Shown piece after piece: positions 8,097 to 16,829 of a stretch of DNA of 64,000 nucleotides. The stretch's first letter is position 1. Every line of letters starts with the position of its first letter. Below the pieces are notes generated by a model. The model was not told the origin of the DNA, searched no databases, and was given only the letters and a program-made list of their open reading frames with translations. A program made the position numbers and the translations under genes. The stretch comes from Halieaceae bacterium UBA6060 (GTDB taxonomy: Bacteria; Pseudomonadota; Gammaproteobacteria; Pseudomonadales; Halieaceae), in the NCBI GenBank assembly GCA_002428935.1, contig DIYG01000109.1:43102-107101 (forward strand), read 5' to 3'.

Positions 8097-9194
8097 ATGC
8101 AGCGCGCAATTCCCTGCATGGTGATGAGAGGAGGAACCTCTAAAGGTCTCTACTTTCTTGAGGAGGATCTTCCGGATTCGGTCGAAGAGCGAGACGAACT
8201 GCTTCTGTCGTTGATGGGGTCTCCCGACGAGCGACAAATCGACGGCATGGGTGGAGCCCACCCGCTCACGAGTAAAGTCGCTGTGGTTTCGCCGTCGACG
8301 ACTCCGGATGTCGATGTCGACTACCTATTTTTACAAGTCGTTGTGGACCGGGCCGAGGTGGCCACGTCCCAAAACTGCGGGAACATACTTGCGGGGGTGG
8401 GTCCCTTCGCAATTGAAGCCGGGCTGGTTGCTCCTCGACAGGGCAGCACGGAAGTTCGTATCCGTATGGTCAATACAGAAGCGCTCGCTCTGGCGACGGT
8501 ATCGACCCCGGGCGGCGTGGTGAATTATTCGGGAAGTGAACGTATCGACGGTGTTCCGGGTACCGCCGCCGGCGTACCGATTCAATTCCTGGATATCGCC
8601 GGCTCGAGTAGCGGCAAGCTCCTGCCGACGGGAAACGTGGTCGACGTCATAGAGGGGGCTACGGTTACCTGCATCGATAACGGCATGCCCGTCGTGATTC
8701 TGCGTGCTGCAGACTTTGGGGTTAGCGGAGTGGAGACCCCGGCGGAGCTCGAGGCGAACGAAGTTCTGAAACAGCGGGTTGAGCAATTGCGCCTTGTCGC
8801 GGGCCCCTTGATGAATCTTGGCGAGGTAAGCACCAAAACCGTGCCGAAGATGTGCCTTGTCTCGGAACCACAGGCTGGAGGCTGTATCAATACGCGGACT
8901 TTCATTCCACATCGCGTGCATGAAGCCATCGGCGTGCTCGGTTCGGTAAGCGTTGCCACGGCTTGCGCCATTCCCGGTAGCGTTGCGAGCGAATTCTGTG
9001 ATGTTGATCAGTCGGCTGGCCCCGTAACCTTGGAGGTCGAGCACCCCAGTGGTTTTTTCAGTGTAGAGGTCGATATTGCCAGCAGTAATGATGAGGCCGG
9101 TATTGAAGTACGGCGCGCCGCGCTGCTGCGTACGGCGCGCTTGCTGATGCGCGGGGAAGTGATGATTCCCAATCGGTCGGAGTCTCAGCGGTAA
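8097..9194 (+). CDS. galD: 4-oxalomesaconate tautomerase, PrpF family (GalD)
   Basis: 365 residues of the PrpF (diaminopimelate-epimerase-like) fold. The opening IPCMVMRGGTSKGLYF, then GSPDERQIDGMGG and SQNCGNILAG, are diagnostic for GalD/LigU/PrpF proteins; the Cys in NCGN is in the position of the family's catalytic Cys. GalD interconverts keto and enol 4-oxalomesaconate, linking LigI to the hydratase. LigU-type enzymes shift a double bond in the same pathway, so the exact isomerisation is not certain. Start is nine bases after galC; the stop overlaps the next start by one base (TAATG). Confidence 0.92.
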   Translation: MQRAIPCMVMRGGTSKGLYFLEEDLPDSVEERDELLLSLMGSPDERQIDGMGGAHPLTSKVAVVSPSTTPDVDVDYLFLQVVVDRAEVATSQNCGNILAGVGPFAIEAGLVAPRQGSTEVRIRMVNTEALALATVSTPGGVVNYSGSERIDGVPGTAAGVPIQFLDIAGSSSGKLLPTGNVVDVIEGATVTCIDNGMPVVILRAADFGVSGVETPAELEANEVLKQRVEQLRLVAGPLMNLGEVSTKTVPKMCLVSEPQAGGCINTRTFIPHRVHEAIGVLGSVSVATACAIPGSVASEFCDVDQSAGPVTLEVEHPSGFFSVEVDIASSNDEAGIEVRRAALLRTARLLMRGEVMIPNRSESQR

Positions 9195-10102
9195 TGACTC
9201 CGCGGCGGGTGGGCATTATTGGGTTGGGTGAGGTTGGCTTGGTGCTGGCGCAGGACCTGCTTAAGAGGGGAAACATATGCGTCCAGGTCTGGGACTGGCA
9301 GTTTGATGACAGGAAAAGTAGCGCAAGCGCGCATCTCGCTGAGATTTCCTCGCAGGACAAACTCCTGGTGGCCGACGAAGCGGGTGTAGCGCTCCAGCAA
9401 TGCGATGTCGTGTTTTGTGCGGTGACGGCCGAACAGGCCGTCGCAGCGGCGCGTGCGTCCTGCAAGTCTCTGGAACCTGGGGCGCTGTACTTTGATCTGA
9501 ACTCCGTGTCACCACGCACCAAGCAGGAAGTTGGTGACCTGATCGGCGACGCGGGAGGGCGCTTTGTGGAAGCGGCCATTATGTCGCCGATTCACCCATC
9601 ACGAACCTCAGCACCGATTCTCTTGTCCGGGCCCGCCAGCGCAAAAGCAAGGGTGGTTGGCGAGGATCTGGGTTTCTGCGGCATGGAAGCCATATCGACA
9701 GCCCACGACAAAGCCGCCGCGACCAAGATGTGTCGCAGCGTGATTATCAAAGGCATGGAGGCTCTGATTACGGAGTCGCTCCTGGCGGCTCGTTACTACG
9801 GTGTCGAACAATCGGTCATCGCCTCTCTCGAGAATTTGTTACCGGGCCCGTATTGGCCGGATCACGCAAGATATCTCGTTTCGAGGACTCTTCATCACGG
9901 CACTCGCAGAGCTGAGGAGATGCGTGAGGTAGCCAAGACAGTGCGTGAAGCGGGCGTCGAGCCGTGGATGAGTGTCAGCTGCGAGAAGCGTCAGGCGTGG
10001 GCGGCACAACATCGAGATGCACTGGAGAAGGAACACCTTGGTGAAATGCTCGATGCGATCCGCAAGCACTCGCCCCGTTCAAGGGTCGAGCAAATATCAT
10101 GA
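9194..10102 (+). CDS. DUF1932 / 6-phosphogluconate-dehydrogenase-like NAD-binding protein
   Basis: 302 residues. The N-terminal Rossmann fold has GIIGLGEVG (7-15). The mid-part AAIMSPIHPSRTSAPILLSG, and a helical C-terminal half with a Lys in the position of the 3-hydroxyacid-dehydrogenase catalytic Lys (DKAAATKMCRS), are typical of the DUF1932 family, related to beta-hydroxyacid dehydrogenases. As I recall, members occur in lig/gal clusters of other bacteria, but the reaction is not known to me. Translationally coupled on both sides: one-base overlap with galD and four-base overlap with ligI, so it is part of this pathway operon. Confidence 0.82.
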   Translation: MTPRRVGIIGLGEVGLVLAQDLLKRGNICVQVWDWQFDDRKSSASAHLAEISSQDKLLVADEAGVALQQCDVVFCAVTAEQAVAAARASCKSLEPGALYFDLNSVSPRTKQEVGDLIGDAGGRFVEAAIMSPIHPSRTSAPILLSGPASAKARVVGEDLGFCGMEAISTAHDKAAATKMCRSVIIKGMEALITESLLAARYYGVEQSVIASLENLLPGPYWPDHARYLVSRTLHHGTRRAEEMREVAKTVREAGVEPWMSVSCEKRQAWAAQHRDALEKEHLGEMLDAIRKHSPRSRVEQIS

Positions 10103-11007
10103 GTGAGTTCACTATGGATTTCGGTTGGCGGGTGTATCACCCAAATCCGCGAAAACCTGAGTTTGTACCTCCTGCCGGTGCTGTAGATGCGCACTGCCAC
10201 GTGTTCGGTCCGGGTGCGGTGTTTCCATACGCAGCGCAACGCAAGTACACGCCATGTGATGGTCCGAAGGAAAAGCTCTGGGCACTGCGGGACTACCTGG
10301 GATTCAGTCGCAACGTCATCGTGCAGGCGACCTGCCATGGTGCCGACAACCGAGCGCTGATAGATGCCCTCTTGCATTCGGAAGGTAAGGCCCGAGGCGT
10401 GGCTACCGTCGCGGCCGATGTCAACGAAGCGGAGCTCCAGGCACTACACGAAGCCGGCGTACGGGGCGTTCGTTTCAACTTCGTAAAGCGCTTGGTAGAC
10501 AAGCTTCCTTACGAATCGCTGGAAACCATATCCACCAAGATCACGGCTTTGGGCTGGCACATCGTCATTTACTTCGAGGCCGCGGATTTGGCCGAGAACT
10601 TCGACTTCTTTGCGTCGCTTCCTACCGAGGTGGTTGTAGATCACATGGGTAGACCTGATGTAACCCAATCAGTGGATGGTGAGGCTTTCGCGCTGTTTCT
10701 TCGGCTCCTTGAGGAGAATGAGAATTTCTGGTGCAAAGTGAGTTGCCCGGATCGATTAACGGCCGAGGCAAGCTATCGCTATGACGATGTGGTGCCGTTT
10801 GCAAAACGAGTGGTCGACATGTTCCCCGATCGTGTGTTGTGGGGTACGGACTGGCCCCACCCGAATCTGAAGTCACACACGCCGGATGAGGGCGACTTGG
10901 TCGATTTCATCCCGCGCATCGCAACGACGACTGAGCTTCAGCGGAAGCTTCTGGTCGACAACCCCATGCGCTTGTACTGGCCTGAAGAGGTCGCTCTGCA
11001 AGCTTGA
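10099..11007 (+). CDS. ligI: 2-pyrone-4,6-dicarboxylate hydrolase (LigI)
   Basis: A 302-residue amidohydrolase that hydrolyses the lactone 2-pyrone-4,6-dicarboxylate to 4-oxalomesaconate. DAHCHVFGP gives His32 and His34, VVDHMGRPDV gives His182, and GTDWPHPN gives the catalytic Asp251. These are the positions of Sphingobium LigI's active site, an amidohydrolase that works without bound metal. F-N-F-V-K-R-L-V-D (127-135) and the end NPMRLYWPEE are also family-specific. Four-base ATGA overlap with the DUF1932 gene indicates coupling. Confidence 0.95.
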   Translation: MSEFTMDFGWRVYHPNPRKPEFVPPAGAVDAHCHVFGPGAVFPYAAQRKYTPCDGPKEKLWALRDYLGFSRNVIVQATCHGADNRALIDALLHSEGKARGVATVAADVNEAELQALHEAGVRGVRFNFVKRLVDKLPYESLETISTKITALGWHIVIYFEAADLAENFDFFASLPTEVVVDHMGRPDVTQSVDGEAFALFLRLLEENENFWCKVSCPDRLTAEASYRYDDVVPFAKRVVDMFPDRVLWGTDWPHPNLKSHTPDEGDLVDFIPRIATTTELQRKLLVDNPMRLYWPEEVALQA

Positions 11008-11060
11008 TGAGTCCAGATCGCAACGTCGTTCAAGAAACCTAATCCAGGGAGGATCAGCAA

Positions 11061-12005
11061 GTGAAAGTACTTTTATCGGGGCCGGGCGCCTTCGGTATCA
11101 AGCATCTGGACGGAATCCGGAACATCGATGGCATAGATGTGGTCTCGCTGGTCGGCAGAACCCTGGAGAAAACGCAAAGCGTGGCTGAGAAGTACGGCAT
11201 CAGTCACGTCTCCACGAGTCTGACGGAAGCGTTGGCAGAGACCGAGGCGGAAGCGGTGATCCTCTGCACACCCACGCAGCAACATGCATCGGAATCCATT
11301 CAATGCATGGAAGCGGGCAAGCACGTACAGGTGGAGATCCCCGTCGCGGACAGCTGGGCCGATGCTGCGGCAGTGATGGATACGCAAAAGAAGACTGGCA
11401 AAGTCTGCATGGTCGGTCATACGCGACGCTTTAATCCCTCGCATCAGTGGGTGAATCAGCGGATCCGGGGTGGTGAGCTGAGTGTGCAGCAGATGGATGT
11501 ACAGACCTACTTTTTCCGACGCAAAAACATCAATGCGGAGGGGCAGCCGCGCAGCTGGACCGACCATCTTTTGTGGCACCACGCGGCCCACACGGTTGAT
11601 CTGTTCGCTTACCAGGCCGGCTCACCGATTGTGACGGCGAATGCGATCCAGGGACCGATCCACGAAGAGCTGGGTATCTCTCTGGATATGTCTATCCAGC
11701 TCAAAGCGGAGAACGGTGCCATCTGCACGCTGTCGCTCTCTTTCAACAACGATGGGCCGCTTGGGACGTTCTTCCGCTACATCTGCGACAACGGCACTTA
11801 CATCGCCCGTTATGACGATCTCGTGGATGGGAAGGAAGAGCCGATTGATGTTTCGGGTGTGGCGGTCTCCATGAACGGCATCGAACTACAGGATCGCGAG
11901 TTTTTTGCCGCCATCGCGGAGGGTAGAGAGCCCAATTCCAGTATTGCCAGCGTGTTGCCCTGCTACAAAGTGCTGCACGACCTTGAGCAGCAAATGACCG
12001 CGTGA
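11061..12005 (+). CDS. ligC: 4-carboxy-2-hydroxymuconate-6-semialdehyde dehydrogenase (LigC)
   Basis: 314 residues of the Gfo/Idh/MocA family, close in length and sequence to Sphingobium LigC (315 residues, from memory). It oxidises the hemiacetal of the ring-cleavage product to 2-pyrone-4,6-dicarboxylate with NADP. The Rossmann start GPGAFGIKHLDGI, the stretch AGKHVQVEIPVADSWADA and DHLLWHHAAHTVDLFAYQAG (active-site histidines) are present. It starts with GTG; GGGAGG lies about nine bases upstream and supports it. It follows ligI by 53 bases. Confidence 0.95.
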   Translation: MKVLLSGPGAFGIKHLDGIRNIDGIDVVSLVGRTLEKTQSVAEKYGISHVSTSLTEALAETEAEAVILCTPTQQHASESIQCMEAGKHVQVEIPVADSWADAAAVMDTQKKTGKVCMVGHTRRFNPSHQWVNQRIRGGELSVQQMDVQTYFFRRKNINAEGQPRSWTDHLLWHHAAHTVDLFAYQAGSPIVTANAIQGPIHEELGISLDMSIQLKAENGAICTLSLSFNNDGPLGTFFRYICDNGTYIARYDDLVDGKEEPIDVSGVAVSMNGIELQDREFFAAIAEGREPNSSIASVLPCYKVLHDLEQQMTA

Positions 12006-12036
12006 ATCACAGAATAGCCAGTTAGAGGTCCAGCTA

Positions 12037-13017
12037 ATGCAGGGAAAAATTGTTTTTGAAGAGCACATGGCGATCGTCGATACGGTGGCGGAAACGAAGG
12101 ACTTTGCCGGCGAATCGGCGAGTTTCGACGACTTCACCAAGGATATCCTCGATCTCGACGACCAGCGGATTGAGATGATGGATCGCAACGGCATCGAGCT
12201 GGCGATTTTGTCGTTGAACGCACCGGCGATCCAGGGAATCCTGGACCGCGATCAGGCGGTGGAGACCGCGCGCAAGGCAAACGATGCGATCAGGGACGCC
12301 ATTGACCGACACCCTGGTCGTTATGCAGGGCTTGCCGCGCTGCCGATGCAGGATCCCAAGGCGGCCGCCCTGGAGCTTGAGCGTTGCGTGAAGGACCTTG
12401 GCTTCAAGGGGGCACTGGTTAACGGGTTTACCCACAGAGACGTGGCGGATTCGGCGGTCTACTACGATGTTCCGGAGTTTCGTGAGTTCTGGGAAACCGT
12501 TTCCAGCCTCGACGTACCCTTTTACCTGCATCCACGGATGGGGCTGCCTTCCCAGTCGGCCAATCTGATGGACCACCCCTGGTTGCGCAGTTCGCCCTGG
12601 GGGTTTTCCGTGGAGACGTCGATTCACGCGTTGCGCCTTTGCGGCTCGGGTCTGTTTGAAGATTTTAAGAACCTGAAGATTGTCGTCGGGCACATGGGGG
12701 AGTTCATTCCCTACAACCTCTGGCGCATCGACGCCCGGCTGAAGTTCTCAACCCGTGGTTACCGCGGCAAGCGGCTGCTCGGTGAGTATTTCCGCGAGCA
12801 CTTTCACGTCACGACCAGTGGTAACTTTTGCGATGCGACGTTTCGCTGTGCCCTCGAGATGCTCGGTAAAGACCGCCTTTACTTCTGTACTGACTATCCT
12901 TTCGAGCGTATGGAAGATGCCGCGAACTGGTTCGATACCACCACGGTGATTACTGATGAGGAGCGAGTTCAGATTGGCCGCGAGAACGCCATTGAGTTGT
13001 TCAAGCTGGATTTGTAA
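12037..13017 (+). CDS. gamma-resorcylate-type aromatic decarboxylase (amidohydrolase family)
   Basis: 326 residues resembling 2,6-dihydroxybenzoate (gamma-resorcylate) decarboxylases over the whole length. Metal ligands can be placed: Glu8 and His10 in F-E-E-H, His165 in FYLHPR, His219 in GHMGE and Asp286 in CTDYPFE. LSLNAPAIQ (59-67) and GALVNGFT (125-132) are family patterns. Such enzymes remove CO2 non-oxidatively from o- or p-hydroxylated benzoates; relatives act on 2,3-dihydroxybenzoate or 5-carboxyvanillate. Its place in a protocatechuate operon suggests it trims a carboxylated phenol upstream of LigAB. The exact substrate is unknown. Confidence 0.85.
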   Translation: MQGKIVFEEHMAIVDTVAETKDFAGESASFDDFTKDILDLDDQRIEMMDRNGIELAILSLNAPAIQGILDRDQAVETARKANDAIRDAIDRHPGRYAGLAALPMQDPKAAALELERCVKDLGFKGALVNGFTHRDVADSAVYYDVPEFREFWETVSSLDVPFYLHPRMGLPSQSANLMDHPWLRSSPWGFSVETSIHALRLCGSGLFEDFKNLKIVVGHMGEFIPYNLWRIDARLKFSTRGYRGKRLLGEYFREHFHVTTSGNFCDATFRCALEMLGKDRLYFCTDYPFERMEDAANWFDTTTVITDEERVQIGRENAIELFKLDL

Positions 13018-13070
13018 CTCGATGGCCGACATCCAAAATCTAGACTCCCTGGCGCTGACGGTTGCTGCAT

Positions 13071-14072
13071 ATGCTTGCGCGTGAAATAGCGGGTCGAAGC
13101 GTGGGTGCCATAGGCCTGGGCTGCATGAACCTCAGTCATGCTTACGGCCATCCTCCTGACAAGGCCGACGCCCTGCGTCTCTTGGATACGGCCTTTGAGT
13201 TGGGTGTTCGTCATTTTGACACGGCCGCGCTGTACGGATTTGGCCGCAACGAGAAACTTGTGGGCGAGTTTCTGGGCCCCCGGCGCGAGGAGATATTCCT
13301 GGCGAGCAAATGCGGTATGCGGGGCGTCGACGGTAAGCGAGTGATCGACGGCCGGCCGGAGACCTTGCACGCAACCATCGATGAATCGCTGCAAAACCTC
13401 CGTACAGATTTTATCGACCTCTACTACTTGCACCGTTGGGATAAGCAGGTGCCGATAGAGGACAGCGTCGGTGCCCTGGGCGAGATGGTTTTGCAGGGAA
13501 AAATCGGTGCCATTGGCCTGTCCGAAGTGTCGGCATCCACGCTGCGTAGAGCTCACAAGGTGATGCCCATAGCGGCGGTGCAAAGCGAATACTCTCTGTG
13601 GACGCGTAATCCCGAGATCGCGCTTCTAGACACCTGCCGCGAGCTTAGGGTTGCGCTGGTTGCCTTCAGTCCCCTGGCTCGTGGATTCCTGGCGGCGGCC
13701 ACTACCGATACCGAGGCGATGACGGAGCGAGATATCCGCCGCGCCATGCCGCGCTTCCAAGAACCCCACCGTACGGCCAACGGTCAGTTGTTCGAGCGCT
13801 TCGAGAGTCTGGCAAGCGAGGCGGTATGTACACCTGCACAGCTGGCTCTCGCTTGGCTACTCGACCAGGGAGATCACATCCTACCGATTCCGGGTACGCG
13901 ATCTGTGGAGCACCTGGCAGAGAACTTCGAGGCCGGGAACATCACCGTTGATGCCAAGGTACTCGACGCGGCGGGGCAGCTCATTAGCCAACAGTCTGTC
14001 AGTGGTGCACGTTACCCATCGGCCACACAGGCGGAGATCGATACCGAGGAATTTGTAGCGTCGCTGGGGTAA
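13071..14072 (+). CDS. aldo/keto reductase
   Basis: 333 residues of the NAD(P)H-dependent AKR barrel. The catalytic tetrad is visible: Asp50 and Tyr55 in FDTAALYG, Lys80 in LASKCG, and His121 in YLHRWD. The cofactor end (PGTRSVEHLAENFEA) is present, and the type is closest to AKR13/YajO-like proteins. The frame is open to a TTG at 13062; the ATG at 13071 is preferred but has no evident ribosome site. The stop codon overlaps an upstream in-frame ATG of ligA (TAATG), so it is in the same operon. It may reduce or oxidise an aromatic aldehyde; that is inference. Confidence 0.88.
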   Translation: MLAREIAGRSVGAIGLGCMNLSHAYGHPPDKADALRLLDTAFELGVRHFDTAALYGFGRNEKLVGEFLGPRREEIFLASKCGMRGVDGKRVIDGRPETLHATIDESLQNLRTDFIDLYYLHRWDKQVPIEDSVGALGEMVLQGKIGAIGLSEVSASTLRRAHKVMPIAAVQSEYSLWTRNPEIALLDTCRELRVALVAFSPLARGFLAAATTDTEAMTERDIRRAMPRFQEPHRTANGQLFERFESLASEAVCTPAQLALAWLLDQGDHILPIPGTRSVEHLAENFEAGNITVDAKVLDAAGQLISQQSVSGARYPSATQAEIDTEEFVASLG

Positions 14073-14104
14073 TGCCGCGCTTGTTCCAGCACTGGGAGAC
14101 CAAG

Positions 14105-14506
14105 ATGAATTGGAAAAAACACGACTACGACGACATCGAGGGAACATATGTGTTCGATGGCGAGATGGCCCATCGATCCTATGCCCTGAATAAGCTGTTC
14201 TACTCCTTTAATGAGGCACGGTGTCGCGAAGAGTTCGACGCCGATCCCGCCGCTTATTGTGACAAGTTTGGTTTGTCGGATGACGAGAAAGCGATGGTGG
14301 TGAGCCAGGATTTTCTTGGCATTCTTCGCTCGGGAACGAACATCTACTACATGGCGAAGTTTTGTGTTCCCCGTGGGTTGTCCGTGCAGGACGCCGGTGC
14401 GGCGTTTCAGGGCATTACTACCGAAGAGTTTAAGGGGAAACTGTCCGAAAAAGGCGAGGGACTCCTGGAGCGACTGGAAAAGGAAGGAGGCTACTGGAAT
14501 GGCTAA
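14105..14506 (+). CDS. ligA: protocatechuate 4,5-dioxygenase alpha subunit (LigA)
   Basis: The 133-residue small subunit of the type II extradiol ring-cleavage enzyme. The pattern GTYVFDGEMAHRSYALNK, then F-D-A-D-P-A-A-Y near 50, and SGTNIYYMAKF, is that of LigA/PmdA proteins. It caps the active site of LigB. Two in-frame ATGs exist: 14072, overlapping the aldo/keto reductase stop, and 14105, which gives the PmdA-like N-terminus length and is preferred. The last eight bases overlap ligB. Confidence 0.92.
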   Translation: MNWKKHDYDDIEGTYVFDGEMAHRSYALNKLFYSFNEARCREEFDADPAAYCDKFGLSDDEKAMVVSQDFLGILRSGTNIYYMAKFCVPRGLSVQDAGAAFQGITTEEFKGKLSEKGEGLLERLEKEGGYWNG

Positions 14507-15344
14507 GATTATTGGCGGCATCACCACCTCACATATACCTGCCGTAGGTAATGCGATTACCGATGGCCTCACGCAGGATCCCTATTGGAAGCGGTTTTTT
14601 GATGGCTACGGGCCGGTTCACGATTGGCTTGAAGAGAACAAACCGGACGTCATGATCATCGTCTACAACGATCACGGTTTGAACTTCTTTCTCGATAAGG
14701 TGCCGACCTTTGCAATTGGCTGCGCGGATCGCTACGAGAACGCCGACGAGGGGTGGGGACTGGAGCTTTCGGCGCCGTTCACGGGTGACGCAGCGTTTTC
14801 CTGGCACATCGCAGAGAGCCTTATCGAGCAGGAGTTTGATATGTGCACCTGCCAGGAGATGCGTGTGGATCACGGCTTTGTGAATCCGATGCGGGTGCTC
14901 TACGGCGATCGAAAGGACTGGCCGGTCAAAACCATACCTTTTGCCGTAAACACGGTGCAGCACCCCCTTCCAAGTGCCCGTCGTTGCCATGCGATTGGGA
15001 AAGCACTTAAGGTCGCGATCGAATCCTACCCGGACGATTTGAAAGTCGTCGTAGCTGGCACGGGAGGTCTCTCGCATCAGCTCCAGGGCGAGCGCGCGGG
15101 CATTATTAATGTTGACTACGATCTGGCCGTAATGGATAGCGTGATCAACGATCCCGACTGGTTCGCGGCACAGCCCACCGACGAGATTATTCGCCAGGCA
15201 GGCACGGAAGGTATCGAGTCGATCATGTGGCTGGTGATGCGAGGCGCCCTGGGCGCTAGCGTGAACTGCTTGCACAAGCATTACCATGCGCCTATCTCGA
15301 ATACCGGTGCCGGTGTACTTTTATTGGAGAGCGCGGCGGCCTGA
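14499..15344 (+). CDS. ligB: protocatechuate 4,5-dioxygenase beta subunit (LigB)
   Basis: The 281-residue catalytic subunit. Fe(II) ligands can be placed by comparison with Sphingobium LigB (H12, H61, E242): here His12 in SHIP, His59 in YNDHG and Glu240 in EGIES, with the acid/base His193 in GLSHQLQG. It opens protocatechuate between C4 and C5 to 4-carboxy-2-hydroxymuconate-6-semialdehyde; relatives also take gallate and 3-O-methylgallate. The ATG follows AGGAGG by eight bases within the ligA end. The long open frame upstream (from 14316) is a ligA shadow. The split alpha/beta organisation speaks against a fused GalA/DesB gallate dioxygenase. Confidence 0.95.
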   Translation: MAKIIGGITTSHIPAVGNAITDGLTQDPYWKRFFDGYGPVHDWLEENKPDVMIIVYNDHGLNFFLDKVPTFAIGCADRYENADEGWGLELSAPFTGDAAFSWHIAESLIEQEFDMCTCQEMRVDHGFVNPMRVLYGDRKDWPVKTIPFAVNTVQHPLPSARRCHAIGKALKVAIESYPDDLKVVVAGTGGLSHQLQGERAGIINVDYDLAVMDSVINDPDWFAAQPTDEIIRQAGTEGIESIMWLVMRGALGASVNCLHKHYHAPISNTGAGVLLLESAAA

Positions 15345-15462
15345 GGGGAAAGGGGCAGGGTCGCTTACCTGTTGCGGGGCGCTCACCGGGCTGGCCTGAT
15401 TAGGTAACGGGAAAGTTCCCGCTTAGAATGCGGCACCCGTTTACAGAATCAGGAATAGGGGA

Positions 15463-16743
15463 TTGATAGAGAAAGTACCCTATCGCATCGTTATGGCCAT
15501 AGCTGTGGTGCTCATCGCGGTCTTCGCGATGGCCCTGGGCGTAGGTTTCACCGAACGCGATCTCAAGCCGCATGGCGGCGTGCTGGAGTACACCTACTAC
15601 GCGCTTAGCTTGTTTGTCATTGGCGGCGTGGATCTGGGTACGCCTCAGGGTGGGCCGATCTGGGCGCGGGCAGGGCTATGGATCGCTTATTTTGCGGCGC
15701 CGGTGCTCACGGTCTCGGCGATACTTGATGCCATATTTAGAGTGTTCTCCACGGAGAAGTTCCGGCTTCGGCATGCTCGCAACCACATCGTCATCGTTGG
15801 CGACGAGAAGCTGGCGGAAATGCTGCTGCGCCGCCTCAGAGAGTTCGATACCCGAGCGCTGGTCGTCTTGGTGGTGGACAGTTCCGTATCCCAGTATCGC
15901 CTGGCCCAACTTCGAAAACAGTACGGTGTCCTTGCCCTCGTCTCCGACGTGATCGACGACTACGTGTTTGAGCGGATTTCCATACGCCGCGCATCCCGGG
16001 TGCTGATACTCGGTGAAGAGAGTCTGAGTGGCTTCGGCCTGGCCCACACGATGCTACAGCGCAATCCGGCCCTTGCGGGAAACATCACGGTGCACTGCAT
16101 GAAGCTCCGCTTTATGCGCGCCATGGGGACGACCTCGCAAGGGGGGGCGATCAACACCTTTAATACCTATCAGTTAGCGGCTCGCCGCATGGTCGAACAG
16201 GAAATTGAACCGCTGCTTGATAAGCAGCACGACAGCGCGGTGATTGTGTTGGCCGGATTTGGGCCTTTCGGCCAGTCGATCCTTGAGCGTTTGCAAGACA
16301 CGGCGGCAGGGCGTATCGAGGCCATAGCGGTTCTTTCCGATGATGTAGAACGTCGCCTATTGGTCACCCGAGAGCAGGTAGCGATATCGACAGAGATCGA
16401 GCTGCACAGTTTTCAGGGGGACATCTCTCATCCCCAGGTTTGGTCGGACCTCAACGACGAGCTGCCCATAGACTCTCCGCGGAACATATTCGTGATGTCT
16501 ACGGACCGCTCCGAAGACAATTTGCGAACGGCACTGTGGCTCCGACGCCAAACCAACGCGGCAATCATCGCTCGTACTCGCGATGCGCTCCCGTTTGTTC
16601 GCGAGGTCGGCGTGCACGATGACATCGCCGTGGTGAATACGCTGGAGTTGGCCGGGTACGCGATCCCCCGAGATTGGTTGTTAGCGAAAGCAGGGGCAGG
16701 GGGCGCAATGCCGCCGCGCGAAGAGCTTTCCAGTCTAAATTGA
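15463..16743 (+). CDS. two-TM channel-like protein with tandem RCK/TrkA-N domains
   Basis: 426 residues. Helix 1 spans about 9-27, a pore-loop-like segment YYALSLFVIGGVDLG spans 45-59, and helix 2 about 68-93. Two NAD-binding TrkA-N/RCK modules follow (from about 106 with HIVIVGDEKLAEM, and about 213 with AVIVLAGFGPFG). The layout is that of prokaryotic RCK-gated cation channels, but the expected T-V-G-Y-G filter reads I-G-G-V-D, so ion selectivity is uncertain. Plant CASTOR/POLLUX-type channels also have deviating filters. TTG start with AGGA about eight bases upstream; the first ATG is ten codons in. It does not look functionally tied to its neighbours. Confidence 0.72.
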   Translation: MIEKVPYRIVMAIAVVLIAVFAMALGVGFTERDLKPHGGVLEYTYYALSLFVIGGVDLGTPQGGPIWARAGLWIAYFAAPVLTVSAILDAIFRVFSTEKFRLRHARNHIVIVGDEKLAEMLLRRLREFDTRALVVLVVDSSVSQYRLAQLRKQYGVLALVSDVIDDYVFERISIRRASRVLILGEESLSGFGLAHTMLQRNPALAGNITVHCMKLRFMRAMGTTSQGGAINTFNTYQLAARRMVEQEIEPLLDKQHDSAVIVLAGFGPFGQSILERLQDTAAGRIEAIAVLSDDVERRLLVTREQVAISTEIELHSFQGDISHPQVWSDLNDELPIDSPRNIFVMSTDRSEDNLRTALWLRRQTNAAIIARTRDALPFVREVGVHDDIAVVNTLELAGYAIPRDWLLAKAGAGGAMPPREELSSLN

Positions 16744-16760
16744 ACCAAGGCTAGGAACTA

Positions 16761-16829
16761 TTTCCTAATTGAGAATGGCGTGCTGTCTCAACGCGCAATT
16801 CTTTTCCAAATCACCAAGAACTATAGTTC
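16761..16829 (+). promoter_or_regulatory. conserved regulatory element, copy 1 (sulfatase unit)
   Basis: TTTCC-N5-GAGAA (16761-16775) is followed 61 bases from its start by TATAG inside the perfect 12-bp palindrome GAACTATAGTTC (16818-16829). The same two blocks at the same spacing recur at 18979 and 35906. The first block has LysR-box character (TTC-N8-GAA, containing T-N11-A). TATAGT could be a -10 hexamer, which would place the box near -65, as for a LysR activator. Function is inferred. Confidence 0.6.

Noticed and set aside
9058..9579. Leftward 173-codon frame across the galD/DUF1932 junction
   Set aside because: Overlaps two clear genes of the pathway operon and has low-complexity Ser/Ala/Thr content.
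14105..15344. Fused gallate dioxygenase (GalA/DesB)
   Set aside because: The alpha and beta parts are separate genes overlapping by eight bases, with LigA- and LigB-like lengths.
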